Positions 48,818-57,451 of a DNA stretch of 64,000 nt are shown one piece after another; position 1 is the stretch's first letter; each line of letters opens with the position of its first letter. The notes beneath the pieces are model-generated. The model was not told the origin of the DNA. It made no database searches and was given only the letters and a program-made list of their open reading frames with translations. Made by a program: the position numbers and the translations under genes. Source of the DNA: Methylocystis sp. SC2 (GTDB taxonomy: Bacteria > Pseudomonadota > Alphaproteobacteria > Rhizobiales > Beijerinckiaceae); NCBI RefSeq assembly GCF_000304315.1, contig NC_018485.1:1520501-1584500 (forward strand), in the 5' to 3' direction.

Positions 48818-50194
48818 ATGCCGCTTTCCTTCGTCTCCATTCGCTCCATCGCCGCGCGTCTGTTCCTGACGGCGGCGGCGATGAGTTCGGTCGTGCTGAT
48901 CGTCGCCAGCATTCTTCTGACCGCCTACTACCGTAGCGAAGCCGAAGAGGTTTTCGAACGGCGCCTCGACGTTTACCTGCGCGCCATCGTCGCCGACGTG
49001 TCCGAGTCGGGCCAGGAGGGACGCACCGGACCCGGCCAGCTCGGCGACCCGCAGTTTGAATTGCCGGGCTCGGGCTGGTATTGGCAGATCACGCGTCTCG
49101 ACGACAAGTCGCATGACATCAAGGCGTCGCGCTCGCTCTTCGCCAACACGCTGCCCAAGCTGTCGGATCTTGGCGTCGCAGCGGAGGTCGGCGGCTTTCG
49201 CCGCGGCTACGGGACGGGCCCCGACGGGCGCAGGCTGCGCATCGTCGAGCGCGTCATCGACGTCGGCGACGTCGGCATCTATCTCGTGCAGGTCGCCGGC
49301 AGCGGCGAAGAGATGGAAGAGCAAATCGCCCGCTTTCGATTCGCGCTGATCGTCGCTTTCGCGGCGCTCGCGATCGCGCTCGCCATCGGCGCCGCCTTCC
49401 AGGTCCGCTTCGGCTTGCGGCCTTTGCGGCAGTTGCAGCGCGAACTGGCGGCGATCCGCGGCGGCGAACGGGAGCACATCATGGGCGCCTACCCGAGCGA
49501 AGTCGCGCCGCTCGCCGAAGAGCTCAATCTCTTGATCAGCGCCAATCGCGACATTCTCGAACGCGCCCGCACGCAGGTCGGCAATCTCGCCCATGCGCTG
49601 AAAACGCCGCTCTCCGTCATCGTCAACGAAGCCGATTCCGCGCCCGGGCAACTCGCCGGGAAAGTTCAAGAACAGGCGCAGATCATGCGCGATCAGATCT
49701 CCTTCTATCTCGACCGGGCGCGGGCGGCGGCGCGCGGCGGCGCGCTCGGCGCCGCGACGCAGATTGCGCCGTCGATCGAGGCCTTGCTGCGCGCCTTCAG
49801 TAAAATCTATGGCGACAAGGGCGTGATCTTTTCCGGCGGCGCCGATCCGCGTCTGCGCTTTCTTGGCGAGCGCCAGGATCTCGAAGAAATGATCGGCAAT
49901 CTGCTCGACAACGCCGGCAAATGGGCGAGGAGCCGGGTGACGATCGACGTCCGCGTCGAAGGCGGGTCGCGACCGACGCTGCGCGTCACCATCGACGACG
50001 ACGGGCCGGGACTCGCTTCGCATCTGCGGGCCGCGGCGACTCAGCGCGGGCGGCGCCTCGACGAAACCAAGCCCGGATCAGGTCTCGGCCTGTCGATCGT
50101 CGTCGATCTCGCCGCCGCCTATGGCGGTTCGCTGCAGCTCGACGACAGCCCCAGCGGCGGTTTGCACGCCGAGCTTCGACTGCCGGGGTTTTGA
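48818..50194 (+). CDS. Sensor histidine kinase (FeuQ/PhoQ-like)
   Basis: 458 residues. First membrane helix (about 10-35, LFLTAAAMSSVVLIVASILLTAYY), periplasmic domain of ~130 residues, second helix (FALIVAFAALAIALAIGAAF), HAMP, H-box NLAHALKTPLSVI (His near residue 260) and HATPase with DNAGKWA, DDDGPGL and GLGLSIVVDLA. Cotranscribed with the regulator. Ligand unknown; divalent cations or osmolarity are plausible from family knowledge. Confidence 0.9.
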   Translation: MPLSFVSIRSIAARLFLTAAAMSSVVLIVASILLTAYYRSEAEEVFERRLDVYLRAIVADVSESGQEGRTGPGQLGDPQFELPGSGWYWQITRLDDKSHDIKASRSLFANTLPKLSDLGVAAEVGGFRRGYGTGPDGRRLRIVERVIDVGDVGIYLVQVAGSGEEMEEQIARFRFALIVAFAALAIALAIGAAFQVRFGLRPLRQLQRELAAIRGGEREHIMGAYPSEVAPLAEELNLLISANRDILERARTQVGNLAHALKTPLSVIVNEADSAPGQLAGKVQEQAQIMRDQISFYLDRARAAARGGALGAATQIAPSIEALLRAFSKIYGDKGVIFSGGADPRLRFLGERQDLEEMIGNLLDNAGKWARSRVTIDVRVEGGSRPTLRVTIDDDGPGLASHLRAAATQRGRRLDETKPGSGLGLSIVVDLAAAYGGSLQLDDSPSGGLHAELRLPGF

Positions 50195-50271
50195 GGCGCG
50201 TCGCGCCCGTCCTGAGCAGAGCCTGGGACCGGATCAGCGATCGAACCGCCGCCCCGATTTCGTGCGGCGCG

Positions 50272-50667
50272 TCACTCGTCTTCGAGATCGAAATCGAGAA
50301 TGGCGACCTGCAGCGTGAAGCTCGAGAGCTTCGGATCGTCAGCGGAGATGACGCCGAGAAATTCGCCGTCGGCGTTGAGTTCGACGGAATCGGTCTTGCG
50401 CCCGCGCGCCACGATCGACAGGCGATCGTTTTCGAACAGCTTGCGCAGATAGGACTGAAGCACTTCGCGTCCGACGGGGATTTTCATCTCGAAGGCGAAG
50501 GAACGATCCCCGTCTTCGTCGTCGACCGAGATCGAAGCGATCCTTCGCTCGCCAAGATGCACGGCGGCGTCGTCCGGATTCTTCGGATCGGCTGTGACGC
50601 GAACGCCGTCGTTGCCGAGCGAACGGCGCAGAAAAGCCTGCAGTTTTCGCAATTCGGTTTTATCCAA
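50272..50667 (-). CDS. DUF3126-like protein, apparently duplicated domain
   Basis: 131 residues. MDKTELRKLQAFLRRSLGN and VDDEDGDRSFAFEMKI match the short (about 70-residue) DUF3126 family. A second, diverged copy seems to follow (LQSYLRKLFENDRLSIVARGRKTDSVELNADGEFLGVIS...FTLQVAILDFDL). Acidic, cytosolic, function unknown. The doubling is my reading and needs alignment. Confidence 0.65.
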   Translation of the reverse strand: MDKTELRKLQAFLRRSLGNDGVRVTADPKNPDDAAVHLGERRIASISVDDEDGDRSFAFEMKIPVGREVLQSYLRKLFENDRLSIVARGRKTDSVELNADGEFLGVISADDPKLSSFTLQVAILDFDLEDE

Positions 50668-50743
50668 ACGCCCGCCCCCGTTCAGCGATCAGCTTCATTC
50701 CCTCTGCCACGACGTCGTTCGCCGGGCAAGAGCGCATGAAAAA

Positions 50744-50767
50744 CGCCCGGCGGAGAGCCGCCGGGCG
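50744..50767 (-). terminator. Rho-independent terminator of the minus-strand secreted-protein gene
   Basis: CGCCCGGCGG-agag-CCGCCGGGCG, ten perfect base pairs, 22 bases beyond the stop of the minus-strand gene. It is followed on that strand by TTTTT (50743-50739). Confidence 0.8.
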
Positions 50768-50789
50768 ACGTCAAAAAGCGCAAAGAGCG

Positions 50790-51323
50790 TTATTCGCCTG
50801 CGGCTTTCAGCCTCTTGTTGCACTCGCTCCAATATTTTGGCCAGGTGATTTTTGAACCGGCCTTTTTGAGCTCAGCCTTTTTCGCCTTCCATTCCTCGCT
50901 GCATTTCTTCTGGCGCTCGCGCGCCGCGGCTTTCGGATCCGTCGCGGGTTTGGGGGTCGCTTCGGCAGCAGGCGGCGGAGTCGGCTCGGCGGGCTTGGCT
51001 TCCGTCGCGGGCGGCGGCGTGGGCTTCGACTCCGCGGCGGCCGGCGGCGGCGTCTCGGGCTTCGCCTCGGCAGGCTTGGCTTCCGCCGGCTTCTCTTCGC
51101 TGGGCTTGGCCTGCTCCGCCAATCGCCCGCGACAGGCCTTCAAAAATTCCTGCCAGCTCTGTCCGCCGAGTTCGTTGGCCGCCTTGGCCGCCTGGTACTG
51201 CGATCCGCATTCCTTCAATACGTTAGCCTGCGCATACGCGTCCCCTGAGCTCGCGGCGAGGGCGACGGCGACGGCCAGAGCGCCGCCGGCCGCAGCGTAA
51301 GAAACAGCGATACGGATCCCCAT
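50790..51323 (-). CDS. Secreted Pro/Ala/Lys/Glu-rich protein with two Cys-Trp-Cys modules
   Basis: 177 residues from ATG 51323 (GGAGA upstream). Signal peptide ending AYAQA (near 34). Two similar modules flank a low-complexity linker: ECGSQYQAAK...GQSWQEFLKACR and KCSEEWKAKK...ITWPKYWSECNKR. Each has two Cys about 20 residues apart around a Trp, so each may close a disulfide. The linker repeats AKPAEAKP and TPPPA. This build is common in Rhizobiales periplasmic proteins of unknown role. It ends in a strong terminator. Confidence 0.75.
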   Translation of the reverse strand: MGIRIAVSYAAAGGALAVAVALAASSGDAYAQANVLKECGSQYQAAKAANELGGQSWQEFLKACRGRLAEQAKPSEEKPAEAKPAEAKPETPPPAAAESKPTPPPATEAKPAEPTPPPAAEATPKPATDPKAAARERQKKCSEEWKAKKAELKKAGSKITWPKYWSECNKRLKAAGE

Positions 51324-51508
51324 ATAAATCTCCATTGATCGACGGCGCGAACTGAGCCGCAACAACTGCGACGGCGCATAGAAGCATGACGCGCGCCATC
51401 TGCGCCCGCCGGGCCGACGATAGTCCCAACTTGGTTGTGAACGCAATCCAAACGCGCGATAAAGCCCGAGCGCGCGGCGTTTTTTCGTCCGCTTTTTTGG
51501 GGTGAGTC

Positions 51509-52138
51509 TTGGCAAGCGTTCGGGAACAGCCGGCAAGTTGGCGCGAGCTCGCGGTCGTGTCGCATCCCGACGGACTGAAACGCTGTCCTTGGCCCGGCGC
51601 CGATCCGCTTTATCTCGACTATCACGACAATGAATGGGGGCGACCCGAGCGGGACGGCCGGGCGCTCTTTGAAAAGCTGATGCTCGACGGCTTTCAGGCC
51701 GGCCTCTCGTGGATCACCATCCTGCGCAAGCGCGAGGCGTTTCGCGCGGCCTTCGACGGTTTCGATCCGGCAAAGATCGCGAGATTCGATCAGAAGCGCG
51801 TCGCGGCGCTGATGCGTAATGATGCAATCGTGCGCAACCGCGCAAAAATCGAAGGCGCCGTGCTCTCGGCGCAGGCGTGGCTGGAGATCGAGGCGACGAT
51901 CGGCTTTTCGGATTATCTGTGGGGTTTCACGGACGGACGACCGATCGTCAATCGCTGGACGCGCATGAGCGACGTGCCGACGCAAACCCCACTTTCCGAA
52001 CGCCTCTCCAAAGATCTCAAGGCGCGCGGTTTCAAATTCTGCGGACCGACGATCGTCTACGCGTTCATGCAGGCGGTCGGCATGGTGGACGATCATCTGA
52101 CGGGCTGCCATCGCCACACAGGGGGCGAGGGCGGCTGA
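51509..52138 (+). CDS. tag: DNA-3-methyladenine glycosylase I
   Basis: Base-excision repair enzyme removing 3-methyladenine. 209 residues from TTG 51509; the family core begins KRCPWPGADPLYLDYHDNEWG near residue 23. The substrate-pocket Trp/Tyr/Glu region (FEKLMLDGFQAGLSWITILRKREAFR) and zinc-site residues (Cys near the start and the C-terminal HLTGCHRH) are present. The first ~20 residues are extra. Followed four bases later by the HD hydrolase gene. Confidence 0.93.
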   Translation: MASVREQPASWRELAVVSHPDGLKRCPWPGADPLYLDYHDNEWGRPERDGRALFEKLMLDGFQAGLSWITILRKREAFRAAFDGFDPAKIARFDQKRVAALMRNDAIVRNRAKIEGAVLSAQAWLEIEATIGFSDYLWGFTDGRPIVNRWTRMSDVPTQTPLSERLSKDLKARGFKFCGPTIVYAFMQAVGMVDDHLTGCHRHTGGEGG

Positions 52139-52142
52139 CGCG

Positions 52143-52775
52143 ATGCGGGCTCCTTCCACGAAAAATCGTGGGCGGCCGGCGCCCGGCGAGGCGCCCCGCG
52201 CCTGGCAGCGGATGTTGTCCGGACGCCGCCTCGATCTGCTCGACCCTTCGCCGCTCGACGTGGAGATCGAAGATATTGCGCATGGGCTCGCGCGCGTCGC
52301 GCGATGGAACGGTCAGACCGTCGGCGCGCATATTTTCTCGGTCGCGCAACACAGCATGCTTGTGGAAAAGGTCGCATGCGCGCTCGATCCCGCGATCGGC
52401 CGAACGGAGCGGCTTTACATGTTGCTGCATGACGCGCCTGAATATGTGATCGGCGATATGATCTCCCCGTTCAAGGCGGTGATCGGCGACGCCTACAAAA
52501 GCGTCGAGGACCGCATATTGGGCGCGATTCTCCTGCGTTTCTCTCTGCCGCCGACGCCCTCTCCCGCACTGCGGCGCCTGTGCAAGGAGGCCGACCGCGC
52601 CGCCGCTTTTTTTGAGGCGGTGCAGCTTGCGGGCTTTACACGGGGCGAAGCCGAGCGCATCTTCGGCCGCCCGGCGATCCCGCCGCAGCCCTTCATAGAC
52701 GAACTCGCCCCGGCTCCCATTGAGGAGACGCAGGCGCGTTTTCTCGCTCGGTTCCGGGCGGTCGACGAAAGTTGA
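52143..52775 (+). CDS. HD-domain hydrolase (YfbR-like)
   Basis: 210 residues. HD metal ligands in HIFSVAQHSMLVEKVA and MLLHDAPEYVIGDM, with a third Asp in KEADRAAAFFEA. QRMLSGRRLDLLDPSPLDVEIEDIAHGLARVARWNG is typical of the COG1896-like group acting on nucleotides. Substrate not certain. Tightly spaced after tag. Confidence 0.85.
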   Translation: MRAPSTKNRGRPAPGEAPRAWQRMLSGRRLDLLDPSPLDVEIEDIAHGLARVARWNGQTVGAHIFSVAQHSMLVEKVACALDPAIGRTERLYMLLHDAPEYVIGDMISPFKAVIGDAYKSVEDRILGAILLRFSLPPTPSPALRRLCKEADRAAAFFEAVQLAGFTRGEAERIFGRPAIPPQPFIDELAPAPIEETQARFLARFRAVDES

Positions 52776-52796
52776 AGAAGAACGTCGGGGAGAGAA

Positions 52797-53321
52797 ATGC
52801 CGAATGGGCGCCTGTACGTCTGTTCCCTGACTAAGGTGGTCGACACGGTGCGCGAAAGCGGCGCGCGCTCGCTTGTCACCATTCTTACCGCCGGGGCGTC
52901 GCTTGTTCGGCCTTGCGAAATCTCCCGCGAGCGCCATTTGCGCATCGCTGTCTCCGACATCGACGCGCCGCGGGAAGGACACGTCCTCCCGGGCGAGGAA
53001 CATATCAATCGGCTGCTTGCTTTCCTTGAGGAATGGGACCGCTCCGCGCCGCTCGTCATACACTGCTACGCTGGGGTGAGCCGATCGCCCGCGGCGGCTT
53101 TTGTCGCGGCCTGCGCTTTAGCGCCGCGTCGCAGCGAAATGGACATCGCGCGCGAACTGCGCCGCGTCTCGCCGACCGCGACCCCGAACAGACGGCTGGT
53201 CGCGCTCGCCGACGAAAGGCTTGGGCGGAACGGGCGAATGTCCGCCGCGATCGCCGCAATCGGACGCGGGACCGACTGCTATGAGGGAGCGCCCTTCGCC
53301 CTGGAATTCGCCGACGCCTAA
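52797..53321 (+). CDS. Tyrosine/dual-specificity phosphatase-like protein
   Basis: 174 residues. Catalytic P-loop HCYAGVSRSPAAAF (Cys near residue 87, Arg at +6) and an upstream Asp (VSDIDAPREG) that can serve as the general acid. Small alphaproteobacterial tyrosine phosphatase group. Its 3' end overlaps the NUDIX gene by 41 bases in another frame. Confidence 0.88.
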   Translation: MPNGRLYVCSLTKVVDTVRESGARSLVTILTAGASLVRPCEISRERHLRIAVSDIDAPREGHVLPGEEHINRLLAFLEEWDRSAPLVIHCYAGVSRSPAAAFVAACALAPRRSEMDIARELRRVSPTATPNRRLVALADERLGRNGRMSAAIAAIGRGTDCYEGAPFALEFADA

Positions 53322-54309
53322 CCGGGCCGCCGAAGAGCTCGCGCCCCTCTCTCCGCCTGTCGAAATCGGCCTCACCGCCGCAATCGTCGCCGTTCGAGAC
53401 GACGAGCCCTTGATCCTGACGACGCGCGGGGATGGGCCGGCGGGAGTCGCCGCCCTTCCCTCCGGACCTTTCGATCCGATCCGCCATCGCACCTTCGAGA
53501 TCGGCCTGCGCGAATGGGTCGCCGAGCAGACCGGCGCGCCGCTGGGCTATGTCGAGCAGCTCTATACATTCGGCGATCGCGGACGCCACGCCCGCGCCGG
53601 CGACCGCGATCCGCACGTCGTCTCGGTCGGCTATCTGGCGTTGACGCGCATCCGCGACGACGCCGATCGGCGCGCAAGCGTCTGGCGAAGCTGGCATGAT
53701 TTCTTTCCCTGGGAGGATTGGCGCAGAGGCCCGCCCGTGGTCCTCGAGGAAACGATCGCGCCGGGGTTGACGGATTGGGTGGCCGAGGCGCCGGACGCCG
53801 TTTCCTCCTCGGGCGTCTCGCGCCGGGTGCGGGTCAACCTTCTCTTCGGCGGCAAGGGACGCGCGTTCAATGAGGAGAACGTCCTTGAGCGCTACGAGCT
53901 TCTTTACGAGGCGGGGCTTCTCGAGGAGGCGCTGCGCGATGGTCGCGAATCGGCGGAGAGACGGGCGCCGCTGACGCCGCTTGGAACCCCGATGCGCCAT
54001 GATCACCGCCGCATTCTCGCCACAGCGATGGGCAGACTGCGCGCCAAAATGAAATATCGGCCGGTGATCTTCGAGTTGATGGCGTCCGAGTTCACGCTGA
54101 CTGAGCTGCAGCGCACAGTAGAAGCCATTGCTGGCCGACATCTGCACAAGCAGAACTTCCGCCGTCTGGTGGAATCAACGGCCATTGTCGAGCCAACGGG
54201 GGAGATGTCCTTAAAGACAGGCGGACGCCCAGCTGCTCTATTTCATTTTCGCCGCAATGTTCTGCAAGAAAGGCCTGCGCCAGGGCTTCGCGTCGGCATC
54301 CGAGGCTGA
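53281..54309 (+). CDS. NrtR-like NUDIX-domain NAD regulator
   Basis: 342 residues from ATG 53281. An inactive-looking NUDIX-type domain (TAAIVAVRDDEPLILTTRGDG, LREWVAEQTGAPLGYVEQLYTFGDRGR) precedes a C-terminal winged helix (YRPVIFELMASEFTLTELQRTVEAIAGRHLHKQNFRRLVE). This is the layout of the alphaproteobacterial NAD regulator NrtR, which senses ADP-ribose. The canonical NUDIX box GX5EX7REUXEEXGU is not preserved, fitting a regulator rather than an enzyme. No NAD biosynthesis genes adjoin it here. Confidence 0.82.
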   Translation: MRERPSPWNSPTPNRAAEELAPLSPPVEIGLTAAIVAVRDDEPLILTTRGDGPAGVAALPSGPFDPIRHRTFEIGLREWVAEQTGAPLGYVEQLYTFGDRGRHARAGDRDPHVVSVGYLALTRIRDDADRRASVWRSWHDFFPWEDWRRGPPVVLEETIAPGLTDWVAEAPDAVSSSGVSRRVRVNLLFGGKGRAFNEENVLERYELLYEAGLLEEALRDGRESAERRAPLTPLGTPMRHDHRRILATAMGRLRAKMKYRPVIFELMASEFTLTELQRTVEAIAGRHLHKQNFRRLVESTAIVEPTGEMSLKTGGRPAALFHFRRNVLQERPAPGLRVGIRG

Positions 54310-54393
54310 TGTCGGTCCTTAAGACGATGTTCACCGCGAAATGGTGAATGTTTGCTGAAGCGAAGCTCGCAACGCGTAGAGTAGAGGTGCGTC

Positions 54394-55164
54394 TTGGGCT
54401 ATTTGTCGCCGCCCCCCATGCCGGCGCCGGTCGTCGTCTACAAGGACGTCGGCGGACTGGTCAGCGATTATGAAGCGCTCACCGAACGCTATCGCCGCGA
54501 GAATCGCGAGGTGCGGCTGCATGAGTGCCGTTCCGCCTGCACGCTGGCGCTGAGCCTACCGAACGTCTGCGTCTATCCGGACGCCAAGGTCAAATTCCAT
54601 CAGGCGTATAACGCCATCAACCGGGAGGTCGACCTCGGCGTCTCGTCGCAGCTGTTCGCGTCCTACCCGGCCGCCGTGCAGGCGCGCCTGGGCCATCTGA
54701 CTCGGGAATATCGCGTGCTGACCGGGACGGAGCTGATCGCTCTTGGCATGCGCAATTGCGAGGGCGGCCCGACCATGATCGCGAGCCGCAAGCAGCAGCG
54801 CGCGGCTTCGACCAGCGTCGCCAGCGCACGACCCGATGGGCAGTCCGGCGCGAGCCTCGCCGCCTTTGGCGATATCGCGACTAAGGTGCAGTCCGCGGTC
54901 GCCACCGCCCTTGCGAGCACCGGCGGCCAGACGGCCGATCCGATCCGCGTCGCCGTCGCCGATCGCCGGCAGCTGACAGGGCTGGCGCGCGGCGAAGAGG
55001 CGAATGCGCTTCCCGAACCCGCGCCGCTGCCGCCGCGCCGGCCGCCATCCGAGGCCTTCGCGGGGCAGGAAACGGCGTCGCTCTCTCCGGCCTATCTGCG
55101 CCTCATCAGCGGCGCGCAGCCCATCCTGGGGCCGCAGCTCGTGCGCACGGTGGCCTCGAACTGA
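54394..55164 (+). CDS. ClpP/COG3904-like predicted periplasmic protein, N-terminus uncertain
   Basis: 256 residues from TTG 54394. RLHECRSACTLALSLPNVCVYPDAKVKFHQAYN resembles the Ser-containing strand and following His of COG3904/ClpP-fold proteins, with two Cys able to form a disulfide. The C-terminal half is low-complexity. No signal peptide is encoded in this frame. A hydrophobic start exists in the +1 frame just upstream (VRLGLFVAAP) across a C6 run at about 54412, so a frameshift or different start is possible. Confidence 0.55.
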   Translation: MGYLSPPPMPAPVVVYKDVGGLVSDYEALTERYRRENREVRLHECRSACTLALSLPNVCVYPDAKVKFHQAYNAINREVDLGVSSQLFASYPAAVQARLGHLTREYRVLTGTELIALGMRNCEGGPTMIASRKQQRAASTSVASARPDGQSGASLAAFGDIATKVQSAVATALASTGGQTADPIRVAVADRRQLTGLARGEEANALPEPAPLPPRRPPSEAFAGQETASLSPAYLRLISGAQPILGPQLVRTVASN

Positions 55165-55498
55165 GCGGCGCCGTCGCAGACCGCCGCGCGGCGCGGCTGT
55201 GAGGCGCGTTCAGACTTTTTCGCTCGCAGTTGGTCCCACAAGAGCGCGCGCTGTTGATCGGCCGCGCCGCTCGCTGGTCCGCGCCGCGAGCATAAGCCTC
55301 CTCGCATAACGGAGTCTGGGCGGCTTCGCGGGCGAGCGACAGGCCTCTGGAAAGCCGCCTGAAGTCAGAGGGCGGCGAACTTTCCAAGAGCTGCAAAAGC
55401 GGCATATACGTCTTATGTTCTTCCCTCGCGTCATGCGCTCTGATCGAGCCGCGACTACGGCGCGACGCGGGACGGAATCAACTCATTAAACGGAAGTT
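55165..55498. other. 334-base intergenic region with hairpin
   Basis: No gene seen. A hairpin GGAAAGCCGCC (55349-55359) pairs with GGCGGC (55371-55376) and CTTTCC (55380-55385) with a small bulge. It lies about 115 bases upstream of the CheB/CheR-type gene and could be a leader structure or operator. Promoter elements not clear. Confidence 0.35.
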
Positions 55499-57451
55499 AT
55501 GGCGTCGGATTCTCGATTCCCCATCGTTGGCGTTGGCGCTTCCGCCGGTGGACTGCGGGCTCTCGAGCAATTCTTCCAGGCCGTCCCCGCCGATCTCGGC
55601 ATGGCCTTCGTGATTATCACGCACCTCGCCCCAGATCGCGAAAGCTTCCTCACGGACATACTCGCGCGCCACACCAGCTTGAACGTGCATGTCGCGCGCG
55701 AAGGCCAGAAGGTCGAGCCGAACAGCATTTATGTTTTGCCGCCCAACGCATCTTTGACGATAGAGGGAGGGACTCTCCGACTCCATCAGATCGAGCCCGG
55801 CCATGCCGAACGCAGCCCGGTCGACGTGTTTTTCAGTTCGCTCGCCCAGGATTGCGGGGAATACGCCGTCGGCGTCGTGCTCTCCGGGAGCGGCAGCGAC
55901 GGCGTTCTCGGAATCAAAGCGATCAAGGAACACGGCGGCCTTGTCCTTGCACAATCGAGCGACGGCACCAAGCCAAGTTTCACGGGCATGCCCGACAGCG
56001 CGATCGCCAGCGGTCTCGTCGACTTTGCGGTTCCTGTCGAGGACATGGCCGCGAAGCTGTCAGAGAACAGGCGAAGCATCGGATTGGTCGATGCGCTTGC
56101 GGAAAGGGGCGCCGCTCAGGGCGACCCTCCCGACGCCAAGTCGATCGAAATGCTCTACGCCATGCTTCGTTCCCAACTGGGGCATGATTTCAGCGGCTAC
56201 AAAAAGCGCACATTTATTCGACGCGTTCATCGCCGCATGCAGATCAATCATTGCGATTCGCTGCAGTCTTACGTCGCGTTCCTGCAACGTGACCATGATG
56301 AGCCGACGCGGCTGTTTCGCGATCTCTTGATCAATGTCACGAGTTTCTTCCGTGACACTGAGGCTTTCGACGCTTTGGAGAAGGTCGTTATTCCGCGTCT
56401 CTTCGAGGGCCGCGGCGCCGCAGACACGCTGCGGATCTGGGTCCCGGGCTGCTCAACCGGAGAGGAAGTCTATTCGATCGCGATCCTGCTTCGCGAGCAT
56501 ATGGACAAGATAACAGGGTCGCCGCGCGTCACGGTCTTTGCGACGGACATCGACGAACATGCGTTATCGGTGGCGCGCGCCGCCCGCTATCCGTCCGCGC
56601 TGATGAAAGGCGTGTCGCCCGAGCGGCGAGAGCGATTCTTTACGAATAATTCCGGCAGTTTTGTCGTCGTCAGATCGGTGCGCGATCTTTGCGTGTTCTC
56701 GGTCCACAGCATCTTGCGCGATCCGCCGTTCTCGCGCATCGACATGATCTCCTGCCGCAATCTGTTGATCTACTTCGGCGCCAATGCGCAGCGCCAGGCG
56801 TTGCCGACTCTCCATTACGCGCTGCGGCCGGGCGGCTTTCTCTTTCTTGGAAAAGCCGAAACGATCGGCCGCTTTTCGGAATTATTTGCGCCGGTCAACA
56901 AGACGAGCTGCATTTTCCAGGCGCGCGACATCGGCGCCCCGGCCCACATGCCGACCTTCGTTAACGGCCTGCGCCCGGCTCCCTTCGTCTCGCCTCGGAG
57001 CGATCATGTCGCGGCAGGATGCATGGTCGCCCGACAGTCGGCGGAGGCGCGAATCGCCGACCGCTTTGGACCGCCGCATGTGATCGTCAATGAAGATGGC
57101 GACATCATCCATTATTCCGCGCGCACGGCAAAATATCTCGAAGCGCCCTATGGCGCGCCCACGCGGCAACTGCTGACCCTGGCGCGCAAGGAGCTGCGTC
57201 TCGATCTACGCAGCGCGCTCCGGGAAGCGATCGAGACGCGACGGGCCGCGACACGCGACAATATCGCTTTCGAAACAGATCATCATGTCGAACATGTCTC
57301 GATTTCGGTCGAGCCTCTGACGGGCGGAGCCGATGGCCGAGCGACGTTTCTCATCGCCTTCGAAGAGAAAGCACCTTCAAAAGGGGTTGGTCGATGCGAA
57401 CGAAGCGCTTCAGCCGCAAGAGTCCGCCGGCGCATCGCCGATCGAAATTGA
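55499..57451 (+). CDS. CheB/CheR fusion part of a hybrid chemosensory histidine kinase (frameshifted at 3' end)
   Basis: Reads 650 codons. Residues 1-185: CheB methylesterase fold (GVGASAGGLRALEQ with the Ser, THLAPDRES with the His, GSGSDGVLGIKAIKEHGG with the Asp). Residues about 200-470: CheR methyltransferase (SFFRDTEAFDALE, VPGCSTGEEVYSIA, SCRNLLIYF). Then a PAS-like linker. After RATFLIAFEEK (about residue 626) the frame goes into unlikely sequence. The normal continuation, a coiled coil and kinase, is in the +1 frame. One extra base in the AAAAGGGG run at 57379-57386 explains it. Such CheB-CheR-PAS-kinase proteins are usually single polypeptides. Confidence 0.85.
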   Translation: MASDSRFPIVGVGASAGGLRALEQFFQAVPADLGMAFVIITHLAPDRESFLTDILARHTSLNVHVAREGQKVEPNSIYVLPPNASLTIEGGTLRLHQIEPGHAERSPVDVFFSSLAQDCGEYAVGVVLSGSGSDGVLGIKAIKEHGGLVLAQSSDGTKPSFTGMPDSAIASGLVDFAVPVEDMAAKLSENRRSIGLVDALAERGAAQGDPPDAKSIEMLYAMLRSQLGHDFSGYKKRTFIRRVHRRMQINHCDSLQSYVAFLQRDHDEPTRLFRDLLINVTSFFRDTEAFDALEKVVIPRLFEGRGAADTLRIWVPGCSTGEEVYSIAILLREHMDKITGSPRVTVFATDIDEHALSVARAARYPSALMKGVSPERRERFFTNNSGSFVVVRSVRDLCVFSVHSILRDPPFSRIDMISCRNLLIYFGANAQRQALPTLHYALRPGGFLFLGKAETIGRFSELFAPVNKTSCIFQARDIGAPAHMPTFVNGLRPAPFVSPRSDHVAAGCMVARQSAEARIADRFGPPHVIVNEDGDIIHYSARTAKYLEAPYGAPTRQLLTLARKELRLDLRSALREAIETRRAATRDNIAFETDHHVEHVSISVEPLTGGADGRATFLIAFEEKAPSKGVGRCERSASAARVRRRIADRN

